Of a stretch of DNA of 64,000 nucleotides, positions 10,771 to 21,612 are shown in pieces (within the stretch, counting starts at the first letter, position 1; every line of letters begins with the position of its first letter). The stretch covers positions 2,356,001 through 2,420,000 of the forward strand of contig JANEZZ010002877.1 in the NCBI GenBank assembly GCA_026122225.1, read 5' to 3'. The position numbers and the translations under genes are program-made. The notes under the pieces are model-generated. The model ran no database searches and was not told where the DNA came from. It saw only the letters and a program-made list of their open reading frames with translations. The DNA is from Heloderma charlesbogerti (taxonomy: Eukaryota; Chordata; Lepidosauria; Squamata; Helodermatidae).

Positions 10771-10905
10771 ATTATTACATTTTTATCCTCTCCTTTCTTC
10801 AAGGAACAGAGTTTTTATTCTCACAACAGCCTCATTTTTTCTCACAACAACCTTGTGAGGTAGGTTAGGCTGACAGAAAGTGACTGGCCCAAAAACATAA
10901 AATAA
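10771..10905 (-). repeat. tRNA/L2-tailed SINE, antisense 3' part
   Basis: Complement of the body and tail of the SINE at 4078-4555: TATTTATTATTACATTTTTATCC, CTCACAACAACCTTGTGAGGTAGG and CAGAAAGTGACTGGCC. The tRNA head is missing. Confidence 0.7.
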
Positions 10906-10935
10906 ACTTCATAATGAGGGAAGTTTTCTTCTGGC

Positions 10936-10937
<2 letters not shown>

Positions 10938-10974
<37 letters not shown>
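10938..10974. repeat. (TG)n microsatellite
   Basis: Uninterrupted TG dinucleotide run. Confidence 0.95.
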
Positions 10975-10977
<3 letters not shown>

Positions 10978-12479
10978 GGTTTTTCTTTCAATTGATCGTG
11001 TATATTCTCTCTAAGAGTAGAGATTCTTTTACTCTTCTGCTACTCCTCCTGCCTACCTTTCCATTTACACAGGAACTTAGAACCTAATTATAATGTCACA
11101 GTCTTTCATGGGTTGGCTTACTCAACTTAACATTTAGCACACTAGTCAGTTGTTGCACAGGAAAGATGGAAATTTAGCTCAGGCCTTAATCATGCTGCCT
11201 CAAAGGTTACCAGAAATAAACAGCAGTAAACACAAACACAGACTGTTGTTTCTCCTACAGATACAGATACTATGACTCTGAACAGATGTGATGAGTGGGA
11301 GGGTGTGTCATTACATAATGCTCTGCATGTTAGAACAGAAAAATAGTCTATTTAAAAACTCAACAGGAACTTGGCACCTAACTGAACATTCCTACAGAAA
11401 ATACTAGTAACAGGAGGAAACAAATCCCATTGGAAACCTGTATCTTGCAATCTTACTTGGTTTTATTATCTAATAGCTTCTAAACAGCAACTAGTGTAAT
11501 GTTAGCGTGTGTGCGCATGCGCGCTTGTGTGGGTATTTGCATGTGTGTGACATTGTTACACAATCTAAGGGTGTGTGTATGTCCATTAATGACCAGAAAA
11601 ATCACACATATTGGAATACGCTAAATACTAGTGATGGTCTTAAAAGAGACATGGGAAATTCATACCCACAGTAAATCACACAGAGGAAATGTGAAAGTGA
11701 TGTGTTAGGAAGTGTAGGATTGGTTCTGCTTCCTGAGTTCTGTATTTCCAGCATTTGAATGCACTGCAGATGGATGATTCACCTGTTAGACAGTTTGTTT
11801 TGTTTGTTAAGCAGAGGGAGATGAAGAAATTGAGGCGTCTCTGATGCATTGCCAAAGAGAGTAGTTGAATGCACTCTGTATTTTAATGGATTAATCAGTA
11901 ACTGGAAAAACCCCAGCAGCTTTAAAAATAGATGCAGGAAAGTGGAAGAAAAGCAACAACAGTACAGACTGGCAGTTTTTCTTTTTCTTTTTTTGAGGCA
12001 AAACATTTCTGTCCATATTTAAGGTGCTACAGTTTTTCTATTGCTACTTAGCTCCATATAAAAAATAGACACTTTGGTAGCTCAACATCATCATCTCAAA
12101 TGGCACAGATGATTAATAAAGGTATCTTTAAAAATACAGGAGCCAACCTAATATAGAAGCCAACCCAAATATAGGAGCCAGATTCACAAATTAGAACACA
12201 GACAACAGCTCTGCTGGATCAGAAAAAAATGTCCTGTTCCTCACAGTGCCCAACAATGTGCCTATGGGAAACCCAGAAATAAGATATGAAGGCAATAGCT
12301 TCTCATCCCACTGTTTTCCTCCAGGAACTGGTGTACTGAGTGGCACAGTCTCTGATCCTGGAGTTAGTGCACAGCCATCATGACTAGTAGCTATTAATCC
12401 CTTATCCTTCTTGAATTTGCCTAATTCCCATTTTAAGCCTTCACATTTGGTGGCCAGCATCACCACATGCCATAAGTTA
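10975..12479. other. No gene recognised
   Basis: Unassigned sequence with a short alternating GT/GC run near 11505-11525. Nothing coding is supportable. Confidence 0.4.
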
Positions 12480-13135
12480 TGTCATGGTCCCAGGTGTCAT
12501 GCCACCACCAGAGGTGTCCTCAGGAGAGGAACCAGAACCATCAGAGCCAGTTGGCCCCTCAGGAAGGAGACTCTGGCACAAGCTGACCCTGGCACAGTCC
12601 AGGACCCTCAGGGGTGAGTGATGCCTTTGAATCTGCCTCCTAGAGAGGTGGAGAGTTCAGCTTCTGAGGCATAGGAAGATGCTGAGTCTCCACCTAGCCC
12701 CTGAGAATGCCGGCGTCTTAAGTTCCATGACAGAATTGTTGCCAGGTGAAGGAGTACTTGCTTGCTGAAGAGGACTACTCATGAGTTGGGCCCTCCTCAT
12801 GAGGAGGATATCTGACACGCCTCTAGCAGGAAGCAGCTGAGTATTGCGTGGGTCCTAGTCACTTTAGCTATATCATCTCTCAGTGGTAACTTGATTGCAG
12901 CTGGAAACAATGCCTCTGCTAGTTCTAATATCTGTTACCGTGTCTCCTGTGCCTTGCCATGGATGCTCCATGCTACTGATCCTGGATTGTTTCTTGACTC
13001 TGTGTCTGAGCTCAGTAACATACATGAGTGATTTACTGTGTTGACCTCTTGCCTTAGCCTAAACCTCCTTGGACTGAAATCTGTGTGCTTGGCCATTTGC
13101 TTGCCAAATTGACTATTCTACTGCATTGCTCCCTG
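12480..13135 (+). other. Possible degraded retroelement-derived sequence
   Basis: A moderately GC-rich block with several short CT/TTG-rich runs resembles the 3' regions of LTR retroelements. No protein domain, polyadenylation signal or termini could be confirmed. The assignment rests on texture alone. Confidence 0.2.
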
Positions 13136-13179
13136 TATTTGCTTGCAAAGAGCCAAGACTCAATCTAGAGCAGGACAAT

Positions 13180-13790
13180 TTAAGCCAGTTGAACCTCAGG
13201 CTTGTGGGCCAAATCCAGTCTACTTGTAGGCCAAAACCAGCCCTCCTGGGTTCCCCAGATGGCCATGCTCCTTTCCCCAGCCCCAGCCCCTTTCCCCCAA
13301 CCACTGATTGTTTGGAGATTTCTAGGGCTAAATTTACACTAGTGCTTTTTATCAGTATTGAAGTGCACTGATAACTGTTGGGCCACATTACACATTCCAT
13401 ATACCACTTTTCTGGCATTATTTCCCACTTTTTATTCCATATTACCCAAAATACTACAACCAATGTTGTTGTGTATGCTACATGGTATAAATGTGCAAGA
13501 GTGATATAGCATCAACATGAGGGGATTGTATCGATATGACACAAGGCATAGATCTGGCCCTGGTTCTTATATGTTTTTCCACATTCTCAAATTTGAAATG
13601 CCTCTCCTAAGGCTTAGTTATTGGCAGAAAGAACTTCAAGCTAAAATATGCTGGCACTTTGATATAAAATATGATGGCACTCCACCCATCTTGCTTTTGG
13701 TCCCGCCCCTTTGGCTCTACCCAAAGAGTGGCCCCCAATTGCTTCTTTGAAATTGAATTTGGCCTTCAGATTGAAAGAGGTTCAGCACCC
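13180..13790 (+). repeat. Dispersed repeat shared with 33035-33335, carrying an insertion
   Basis: GGCCAAATCCAG..., CAGATGGCCATGCTCC, GAAATGCCTCTCCTAAGGCTTAGTTA, AGCTAAAATATGCTGG and GAAAGAGGTTCAGC occur in the same order as at 33035-33335. This copy has about 240 extra bases (about 13323-13563) that interrupt the alignment. They begin AGGGCTAAATTTACACTAG and end with the complement of AGGGCCAGATCTATGCC, so the insert is probably a MITE. Repeat class unknown. Confidence 0.6.
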
Positions 13791-13813
13791 CCGAATTTAT
13801 GTCCTGTGTGAAG

Positions 13814-13866
13814 TCCTTCCTTCCTTCCTTCCTTCCTTCCATTTATTTATTTATTTATTTATTTAT
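13814..13866. repeat. (CCTT)n/(TTTA)n microsatellite
   Basis: About six CCTT units are followed by about seven TTTA units. It abuts an antisense SINE tail. Confidence 0.9.
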
Positions 13867-13925
13867 AATTATTTATTACATTTATATCCCACCTTTTTTC
13901 CTCTTTAAGGAGCCCAAGGCGGCTT
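13866..13925 (-). repeat. SINE/L2-type tail, antisense
   Basis: AATTATTTATTACATTTATATCCCACC, then TTTCCTCTTTAAGGAGCCCAAGG, is the complement of the tail region of the SINE at 4078-4555. Only the tail is left. Confidence 0.6.
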
Positions 13926-15408
13926 TTGTCTATCAGTTACTGTGGGTGACCCTGTGTTCTAGTGTTATGATAGAGACAGTGATATAGGTTTGATGCACAT
14001 GACCCGAATGTTGTTTGAGCAAAATGTAGAGTAGTGGACACATGATTGCAAAATCCTAAACCCTGTTTTGTTTTGTTTTTAAATGCAGGCTATCATTTAG
14101 AAATCCCCTCCCAAGCAGCAAAGGCTTTCAAGAAGCTGTCAATGAATGTGGTTAAATATCAACTTTTATTGATAATTTAACTGATAATTTAGGACACTGG
14201 TGTGCAGCAGAACATTCACACAGCCAAATCACCACCTAGCAAAACTCACTTGGGGTTCAGCACTTCAGTGCAATTTTAGGATTGTGAGAATTTGCCTTTT
14301 TCACAACTGTTTTCTATCCGTATCCCCAGAAAGTTCTAAACTATGGTTATTTAGAGAGGCAGATGTATGTGACCCAAGCCCGCTGCTCTGTGTGTTACAG
14401 CCAAAGCCCTGTCTCACATTTCTAACCTGGTTCATCACCTCCTCTTCAGTTCACATTTGAAGGGAATGTATATGGTACATGGCAAACATGCACTCATCAG
14501 GGAATGACAGCTTCTAAGGTGAATGTTTGCTGCATGGTCTCAGTTCCACAAATACCCTTCTGATGTTACAGAAAAGACAACTGACCTGTGGTAAAAATGT
14601 GACATCCAATATTTTCTGTAAAGTCTGAAATGGCTCTGAGACAGACAGACAGAGGCTGCAGCCTTATACCCAATTACCTAGAACTGGCTTCTGAGTAGAC
14701 ATGTACATATTGCACTGTAAAAAACCTAATACTTTTTCATAGGCAAAAATAGCTACACTATAACATATACAATATGATCTAGGATTCTAGGTCAAAATAG
14801 ATAAAAAGATAACTGTGCATTCGTTGCACGCACACAAAAATAATAGGGCAAAATCATGAATCTACAAAATGGTGTGTCGCATTCCAGTAGTGCTAAACAC
14901 ATATTTAGAGTAATTATAGGAGTGCTAACTCCACTAAAAAGGGAAAATAACCTTTGTTGAGATGTTCCTTACTTTACCAAAGTTTAAGGTATCTTTACTT
15001 ACAATAGCTATACGTTAACTCACATCATTTTTTCCACAGCTCCTCTATCATCTCCTGCCAATTGCTTTTTTCCTAACGCCAGGATGGTGATAGTGATTTT
15101 CACTGATATCATGGCTGGAGGGAGGCTTAAATCACTCTGCTTCCCCATGTACTGTGTTCCTGTGTGTCGTCATTGCCACCCCCGCTGCAAGCCTGGTATC
15201 TAATTCTTTAAAACCCATGACATGGTTGCTAATTACACCATTAATGTAACTTGCACTTAGGGCCTGTTACACTGGAGTCAGTCCTGAGACTCAAGTCTTG
15301 ATAATTATCAGGAATGTTGAGAGTTGTGATAGGAGGAGATTCAATGGTGATCGTAGGACAATAACGTTAAGTATAAGCAAAAGTATTTAATTTAATACAG
15401 CTTCTAAT
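13926..15408. other. No gene recognised
   Basis: Unassigned AT-rich sequence. A few short plus-strand frames (for example 14200-14460) show no domains. Confidence 0.4.
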
Positions 15409-15754
15409 GGCCGATCTACACTTACAGGTTTTTTCACTTCCAATGAGGTTTCACCACCCGTCTTTCACTCTACGCAGTACCTGCCTCGAATTGGAACTGG
15501 AATTTCCCGTTTCCATGCTCCCACTTTCAATACCCTGATATCCCGGTATTTCCCCTTAATGTGCTCTGATTTTCTGCCTTCACTACCATATCTGGTCGTA
15601 GTCCCCTCCCCTGCCTGTCCATATATGGTGGTGTTTGTATTTCCCTCCTGTCCAATCACAGCTCTCAACGGCCCCATGTCATCTTCTGGCTACTGATCTC
15701 ATAGCTTCCTCAGCACTCAATGTTTCCTCAGCAACAAGCAAAGGGCTGGATGTG

Positions 15755-15830
15755 CACGCGCTTGTCTGATCTCAGAAGCTAAGCAGGGTCGGCCCCAGTC
15801 AGTAGTGGGATGGGCGACCGCCTGGGAATC
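15755..15830 (+). pseudogene. 5S rRNA-derived segment, left arm
   Basis: TTGTCTGATCTCAGAAGC, then AAGCAGGGTCGG and GGATGGGCGACCGCCTGGGAAT, follow vertebrate 5S rRNA from about nucleotide 35 to 105 with few changes. The 5' third and the 3' end of 5S rRNA are missing. It is not a functional rRNA gene but retains most internal pol III promoter boxes. Confidence 0.8.
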
Positions 15831-16187
15831 AGGCTTCCTGCACTGAGCAGGGGGTTGTTCTATCCCTTCAAATGAGACTGTTTTACCCGCTTCAGCTTTT
15901 TTTTTTTTAATTACGGCGTTATCTTCAAAGAATCGTGCCTTCTCCGCAATTTTTTTTTTTTCTAATTCAGGCATGATCTTCGAAGATTTGAAAATTCAAA
16001 GATTTGAAGCTTCAAATCTTTGAAGATTCGAATCTTCAAAAATCATGCCTGAACTAGAAAAAAAAATTGCGGAGTAGGCACGATTTTTCGAAGATAATGC
16101 CTTAATTTTTTTTTTTAAAGCCGAAGCGGGTAAAACTTAGTCTCATTTGAAGGGCTAGAACAACCCGCTGCTCAATGCAGGAAGCCT

Positions 16188-16262
16188 GATTCCCAGGCAG
16201 TCGCCCATCCCACTACTGACTGGGGCCGACCCTGCTTAGCTTCTGAGATCAGACAAGCGCGT
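16188..16262 (-). pseudogene. 5S rRNA-derived segment, right arm
   Basis: Complement of the left-arm segment, with a few differences (for example GGGCGACTGCC for GGGCGACCGCC). The two arms have therefore diverged slightly since duplication, and the palindrome is not an assembly-made mirror copy. Confidence 0.8.
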
Positions 16263-16600
16263 GCACATCCAGCCCTTTGCTTGTTGCTGAGGAAACATTG
16301 AGTGCTGAGGAAGCTATGCGATCAGTAGCCAGAAGATGACATAGGGATGTAGAGAGCTGTGAGCATGGTGGGCATGGAATCAGCAGAAACAGGAAGAGTT
16401 TCTGATCCTCCAATGAGACCCTCCATCTTTAAGAGCAGGAAAACAGCACAGCACTTGAATGTGAACCAAGCTTGCACATTCCATGAAGGACTGCAATGGG
16501 GAAAATGGGTGAGTGTGAATAATCACATTTTAATGCGAGAGCATTTAACCCAACAGGACACCGAATTCATTGCAATGACGGGCACAATGTAGATCGGCCC

Positions 16601-18258
16601 CAGGACAGGGGCTGGGATCCAGCACAGCAACCCAGGAACAGCACTTGCTCTATTGGGAAACTACTGAAACGAACTAAATGCTCCCTAGTGATGTTAAATG
16701 GTTCTTGAATCAATACAGTGCAATTATTATTGATTCTGTGTCTCTGCCTACTTAAACATAATTCACTGATAGCTTGAAGCAGACCTATATCAAGGCAGTA
16801 CCAGGAGGAGAGAAGTAAGTGCCAGCATGTATCTTATTTCTAGATTCTGCACTGGTGATATATTTTATTTTGTGTTGTTTTAGGGACTTAGACACTGCCC
16901 TTCAACAAGTTTCCAGAGCAGTTTAAATATTTGAGAAAGGGGGGTTCAAAATGGCATATCACCCAACATCTGGGGTTGCATACACAGCGGTCTGTGGGGA
17001 AGGTGGCTGTTGATTTTTTTAATAGTTATCTATGTCATAACTTGTATTAGGTCCATTTGTGCATCTCTTAACAGGTGGTCAGAACAGTCAACTTTTGAGA
17101 GAACTAAGAACTTGTTTGGAGGAGTGGGGGAATTGTATCTAGCCCCTGAAATGTAACTGGTGCTGTGCTGTCAAAGTTGACTTCCAGAGCATCTGTTTGG
17201 TGGATACACATATGAGGAATCTCACTTGAAGCCACTTTGTACACAAGGATCTCTGAACTGGGGCCAAATGACAACTTTCCTCTGACTTCCTTGGTATTTC
17301 AAGAAAACAGTGATTAGTCCCTGTTTCCCTCTCACTATCCAAATCCTCCCCTTTGTTCCATATTTCCCCCTCCCTTTCATTGCTTTTTGCCTGAACTTTC
17401 CCCTGCCAGACCTTTCTTAAAACAGACATCAATCAAACAGTGGAATTGCCCAATATTAAGCAGCAAATTAGTTAAGCATCAAACTTGCTTCTTAAGCAGC
17501 ATCAGGGCTTCAGATCTAAAACCTATAGAGACCAATTCTCTTCTTACTGAAAGTTACATTGACAGCCCTGTTCTTAGGGTAGGCACTTATACATTATCAA
17601 AAAAGAGTAAATGTGTCACCAAAAAAAGAGGATGAACAAGGACATAGATACATATAGAAATTTTGTATGTGATGATTCATATGTATAGATACAAATTTAG
17701 AAGCAAATTAAATAGTCGTACATCTCACCATAGTGAGGAAGACTCAGTAGAGACCAGTGTACTTAGTCTACATTTCACAAGAATTTAGTGAAAATCACCA
17801 AAAGCAGAAGGGTTACCCTTCAACACATTTTATCAGTCACTTTGTGCATGCACTTGGGATGGTTAAAGAGTGAGAAAAGTAATGGGGGGGTTTCCTTAAA
17901 GATCGTGAAGTGGACTGAAGGCCCTGCATTAGGTGGCAAGTTTGGGTTCCAATTTTGAGTTGTAGGTTTTGGACAAATTTTGCCACTATGGGACTGAAGC
18001 TCATCAAGGTCTTTTTTATAATGGTGGCAGCAACAATGGGGAAAGCATCTCCAACATTATAATTGGCATGCCCATGGCACATAGATTTCCTAAACCAGTT
18101 ACTGTAGCACAGTGTCATTTGGAGCAAGATTGCTAAAAGGTTAAAGGCAGTCTTGACTTTTCCCCACTCCTTTAGCTTATGCTTGTGTGTAGAGTGGTGA
18201 TTATAACCTGTACTAATGACTGAGTGTACAGAACCAAACGAAAGTAGTTATTCCAATT

Positions 18259-18260
<2 letters not shown>
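16601..18260. other. No gene recognised
   Basis: Unassigned sequence. Minus-strand frames at 17139-17432 and 17837-18127 have no recognisable domains or strong exon signals. Confidence 0.4.

Positions 18261-18299
<39 letters not shown>
18261..18299. repeat. (GT)n(GC)n microsatellite
   Basis: A GT run passes into GC dinucleotides, a sequence with potential for left-handed DNA. Confidence 0.95.
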
Positions 18300-18300
<1 letters not shown>

Positions 18301-19056
18301 ATTTAAACTGCAATGTTTACTCAAGTAATGGCAGGGTTTTGTGGGCATCCAACAGCCTTTCATAGTTAGTATTATAATGGTCAATTCACACAACCACAGA
18401 GCACACAGGTCTTGCTTTGGGCATGTCTGCACCTCCAGCATCCTTACCTGTGATGTCTGAACAAACATCCCAAATTAACCAAGAGATGAAGGTTTCCATC
18501 TTTAATTTTTTGATTTCTCATTTGAAATCAATTTCTTCTTACAGAGAAGAGGTTATAATTTTGCACTGTGATGTTGTACTCACAGAATGTTTGCACTGCA
18601 TTTTGCCATTATTTACCAAAGAACTGCTAACAGCTGCTAATTTCTCTGGGCGTTACCTGATCTCAGTAATCAAAGTCTGCAGCCCATTTGTCTGACACCT
18701 GCATTTACAGTCTGGTACCAATGTTAGTCGGACCATTCTTTGCCACTGTTCCTCTTCCCTCAGTCCCGCCTATCACAAGAAACAAAGGGAAGTTTATCAC
18801 AAAGAAGCAAAGACAGGAAAAGGCTGAAACAAAAGAACAGCTGCATAGAACACCTTCTCAATAGGCAATTCCTCTCATTGCTCCAGCAACAACAAATTGC
18901 TCAGTGTACTGGCTGCATGATAATTTTAGCTCTCCTTCTTGGGAGAGAATGGTTTGTGGTCAGCTCTTGGTATCATGAGAGGATCAGATGCTAGGTTCCC
19001 AGATTGTAGGACCAAGTAGAAAGCTCCCAGTACCAGGGCAAAGTTGTAACAGACAT
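18300..19056. other. No gene recognised
   Basis: Unassigned sequence; nothing supportable. Confidence 0.4.
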
Positions 19057-19064
19057 CCTATAGG

Positions 19065-19711
19065 TAGGGATGTCAGAGAATTCCACCACGGATCTTGGTG
19101 AGGCCAAATGCCAGTGCATTCAGCCCCCCGAACTCCGTGGTGGAACGGCCTGCCCCCCCGCCCCCCCCGCAGATCCCCCCTGGGACGAGACTTACCTAGG
19201 GTGGATGTCCTTATTTTTGGCTGTCTTAGTCTACGTAAATATTTAAATTTGCGTCCTTTTTTGATTTGCCGTTTTAGCCTACATAAATATTTATGTAGGC
19301 TAAAATGGTGAATCAAAAAGGGATGCAAATAGCGCCCGCTACGCTATTTGCGTACCCCTTTATTTTCACCGTCATAGTCTACGTAAATATTTACGTAGAT
19401 TAAGACGGCCAAAAATAAGGAATGCAAATGGCGGCGGCCGTAGCCACCGCCATTTGCATACGCGGTTTTTTTTGTTTGTTTTTTTACCCAGAGCCCTCTG
19501 CGGCCAGAAATCTGGCTGCAGATGGCTCTGGCCTGGGCCTGGCTGGCTGCTCCGTGGAGCTGCTGCAGAGCACAGCCAGCCGTGGAGGATTCCGGGGGGG
19601 AGGAACGGATTGCCTCCCCGCCCATTGAGGATTCCAGGGGGAGGGAAGAACGCCTCTCCTCCCACCATCAACATAATCCGCGGAAAGGTAAGTTACTTTC
19701 GTACATCCCTA
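19065..19711. mobile_element. Non-autonomous hAT-like element with 8-bp target duplication
   Basis: Terminal repeats TAGGGATGT/ACATCCCTA are flanked by the perfect 8-bp duplication CCTATAGG (19057-19064 and 19712-19719), diagnostic of hAT-type insertion. The interior is a mosaic of palindromes: a short one around GCCTACATAAATATTTATGTAGGC (about 19277-19301), a second around TACGTAAATATTTACGTA (19379-19398), and a larger one joining CTTATTTTTGGC-GTCTTAGTC (about 19211-19232) to its complement at about 19399-19420. It is GC-rich at both ends. Open frames within (for example 19522-20106) run across the element border and are accidental. Confidence 0.85.
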
Positions 19712-19809
19712 CCTATAGGTCTCTTCGTGCTATAGAGATCAGAGAGGATAACTCAGTTTTGTTAAAACCAGGAAAGCTCTGTATCCATTGGAAAACTTGC
19801 CCTCTGGAA

Positions 19810-19954
19810 CAGCCTTTTCACAACCTGATGCCCTTGAGATCTGTTGGACTACAACTCCCATCACCCCAGCCAATGCACCCCTTAGTAGTGCTGGCTGGGG
19901 ATTGTGGGTATTGTAATCCAGCATATCTGGAGAGCACTAGGTTGGAGAAAGCTG
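19810..19954. mobile_element. Palindromic hAT-like MITE (family A)
   Basis: The left arm CAGCCTTTTCACAACCTG...TGTTGGACTACAACTCCCAT is mirrored by ATTGTAATCCAGCATATCTGG...GGTTGGAGAAAGCTG. Flanking octamers CTCTGGAA and CTCTGCAG match at six positions. Confidence 0.75.
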
Positions 19955-20956
19955 CTCTGCAGAACTCTGATAATGCAAGGAAAACATTGGGCAGACTCAG
20001 GGTCATGGTAGGGGAGGAGGAGCAGAGCTTAGCTGGAATCCTACTTTCATTACTATCCTACACTGTTCTTCCCTTCAGGTGTTCATTTCTCCAAAGAAAA
20101 TTGTGACCAAATGACTGTGTGGGGGGGGGATATGTGTGGTTACTTTGCCAATTAGGCTAAAAGCAGACTGAGCTGACCAAATAACATCAGACAATCTTAA
20201 ATTCAAGGTGAGAGGTCCTCAGACTACAGAAAAATAAGAATTCAGCACAAAGCTTGAAGGAAAGAGAGATTATTTAAACTAACACAATACCCTTAGGTAC
20301 TGATGGGATCAGCTGAAGACATTTCAGACCTGCCAGCAATCCTTGTTGGTGAAATCATGGCAGACAGCTGGGATTCTTACAGACTAACGATACACTGGCC
20401 CCCAGTTCTGCTATCTTGTGACCATCTATGAAAATAAAGCATGTGATAACTAGCATCCAACATGAACAAATCCCACCAATCCAATTGTGAAAATTCAATA
20501 TAATTTGGTGTTGTATTTGTTTTGCCTGGCTGTGTGACTATGGGCAACACAGCTGATATAGCTATATAGCTATACTTGATTAAATTGTTTCATGTAAGCT
20601 TCTCGTGCATAAATCCCTGGAATATGGACTAAAAGGCTTTTCTATAAATTGGATGGAAAGCTGCACTAAGGAGAAATAATGGATCAGTGTCAGAAGTGGA
20701 ATGCAATAACAAGGGGTCACAGCTTGTATCTGGCTGCTAAACATTTTAACTATTAGAATGAAGGAGTAGGCTGTGATCTCTGAATGGTTTTTTAAAAAAT
20801 CTAGGAGAAATTACAAATCGGAAGCTTCAGCAAATGTAAATGCACTGCTTACATGATGGGAAACCTCAGCACTAGGTTAACAGGATTGGGCAGCATGTAT
20901 ATTTTTAGAAGGATTACCTCTGTTGATAGCAAAAGCAAGTAGGGTGTGAGACTTAC
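19955..20956. other. No gene recognised
   Basis: Unassigned sequence; a poly-G run lies near 20121-20129. Nothing coding is supportable. Confidence 0.4.
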
Positions 20957-21033
20957 GTGTTTCTCCTGAGGCATCCATGAGCCTTCCAAACTGCCATTCC
21001 TGACATTTTTTAAGATAAAGAACAGAGCACCTC
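20957..21033 (-). other. Candidate internal exon, gene unknown
   Basis: On the minus strand a pyrimidine-rich tract ending TTGTTTTTGTAG immediately precedes GAGGTGCTCTG. The 77-nt stretch ends AGGAGAAACAC before a consensus donor GTAAGT. Two of three frames stay open; one reads RCSVLYLKKCQEWQFGRLMD and another GALFFILKNVRNGSLEGSWM. I recognise neither, and no partner exon was found nearby. The splice signals are strong for random sequence, but a chance match remains quite possible. Confidence 0.3.
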
Positions 21034-21412
21034 CTACAAAAACAAGAGGAGAGGTTGGTTTTTGGAATATGAGAATAATTGTGTGTGTATTCTTTAAAGC
21101 AGGGGTAGGGAAGGCGGGGGGGAACCAGTGGTTGTCAAGGTCATAACCAGAAATGAAAGGGTCTGGAGCCACTTCACATTTTCTCTCTTTCACCCCCTCA
21201 TCCTGTCTGTCTCTCTCACACACACCTCTTTCTTCCTTCCCCTCCCCAGCTGCCTCCCCCTCTCAGAGCACCTCCCACATGGTACTAAGGCAGGGTCAGC
21301 CATCCCATGAGGTGAGGTGAAGGTTTAAGGGAAGAGTTTCTAGCGTTGTGATGTATCATAAAAAATATATTTTCCATTTTTAAAAAAAATGATTACAATG
21401 TATACATTACAC

Positions 21413-21612
21413 TAGGAACATAGGAAGCTGACTCAGTAATCAGACCATTGGTCCATCTAGCTCAGTGTTGTTGACACTAACTGGCAGCGGCTCTCCAGGG
21501 TTTCAAGCAGTATTCCTTCTTTGTCCTACTTAGAGGTGCTGGGGTTGAACCTGGGAACTTGGGACTTTCTGTATGCAACGCATGTGCTCTACGACTGAAC
21601 TACAGCCCCCCC
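21413..21612 (-). repeat. tRNA-derived SINE, antisense
   Basis: On the minus strand the head GGGCTGTAGTTCAGTCGTAG, with GTAGAGCA-type A box and B-box-like GGTTCAACCCC, is followed by GAGAGCCGCTGCCAG and TGAGCTAGATGGACCAATGG. It ends in CAGCTTCCTATGTTCCT. It is a pol III-type SINE of a different family from those at 4078 and 5546. A poly-C run at 21608-21617 adjoins its head. Confidence 0.8.

Larger units (their letters stand above)
15657..16363. repeat. Large palindrome; each arm carries a 5S rRNA-derived/CR1-tailed unit
   Basis: The arms are about 350 bp, with the exact centre between 16010 and 16011 (TTTGAAGCTTCAAA). The left arm contains, in order: about 15755-15830, similar to the distal 5S rRNA with an A-box-like AAGCTAAGCAGGGTCGG and a C-box-like GATGGGCGACCGCCTGGGAA; then 15831-15858 (TTCCTGCACTGAGCAGGGGG), identical to the 3' UTR of the CR1 at 52600-52620; then a T-rich track. 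The right arm repeats this in reverse (16161-16262). The unit resembles a 5S-headed, CR1-tailed SINE duplicated head-to-head. A transcript through it could fold into long double-stranded RNA. Confidence 0.75.
15409..16600. mobile_element. Composite MITE with Harbinger-like ends enclosing a 5S/CR1 palindrome
   Basis: The ends GGCCGATCTACACTTAC (15409-15425) and ACAATGTAGATCGGCC (about 16582-16597) are inverted repeats. They resemble the ends of the MITE at 4114-4335 (GG-GC-ATCTACATTAC). The outer parts are not palindromic to each other beyond the tips. The central 15657-16363 block is a near-perfect palindrome described separately. No clear TTA/TAA duplication was found at the outer ends, so the single-element reading is provisional. 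Confidence 0.5.

Noticed and set aside
15755..15830. Functional 5S rRNA gene
   Set aside because: The 5' third and the 3' end of 5S rRNA are absent, and the segment is part of a repeated palindrome.
19522..20106. 194-codon plus-strand open frame
   Set aside because: It spans the end of the hAT-like element, its target duplication and a palindromic MITE, so it cannot be a conserved gene.
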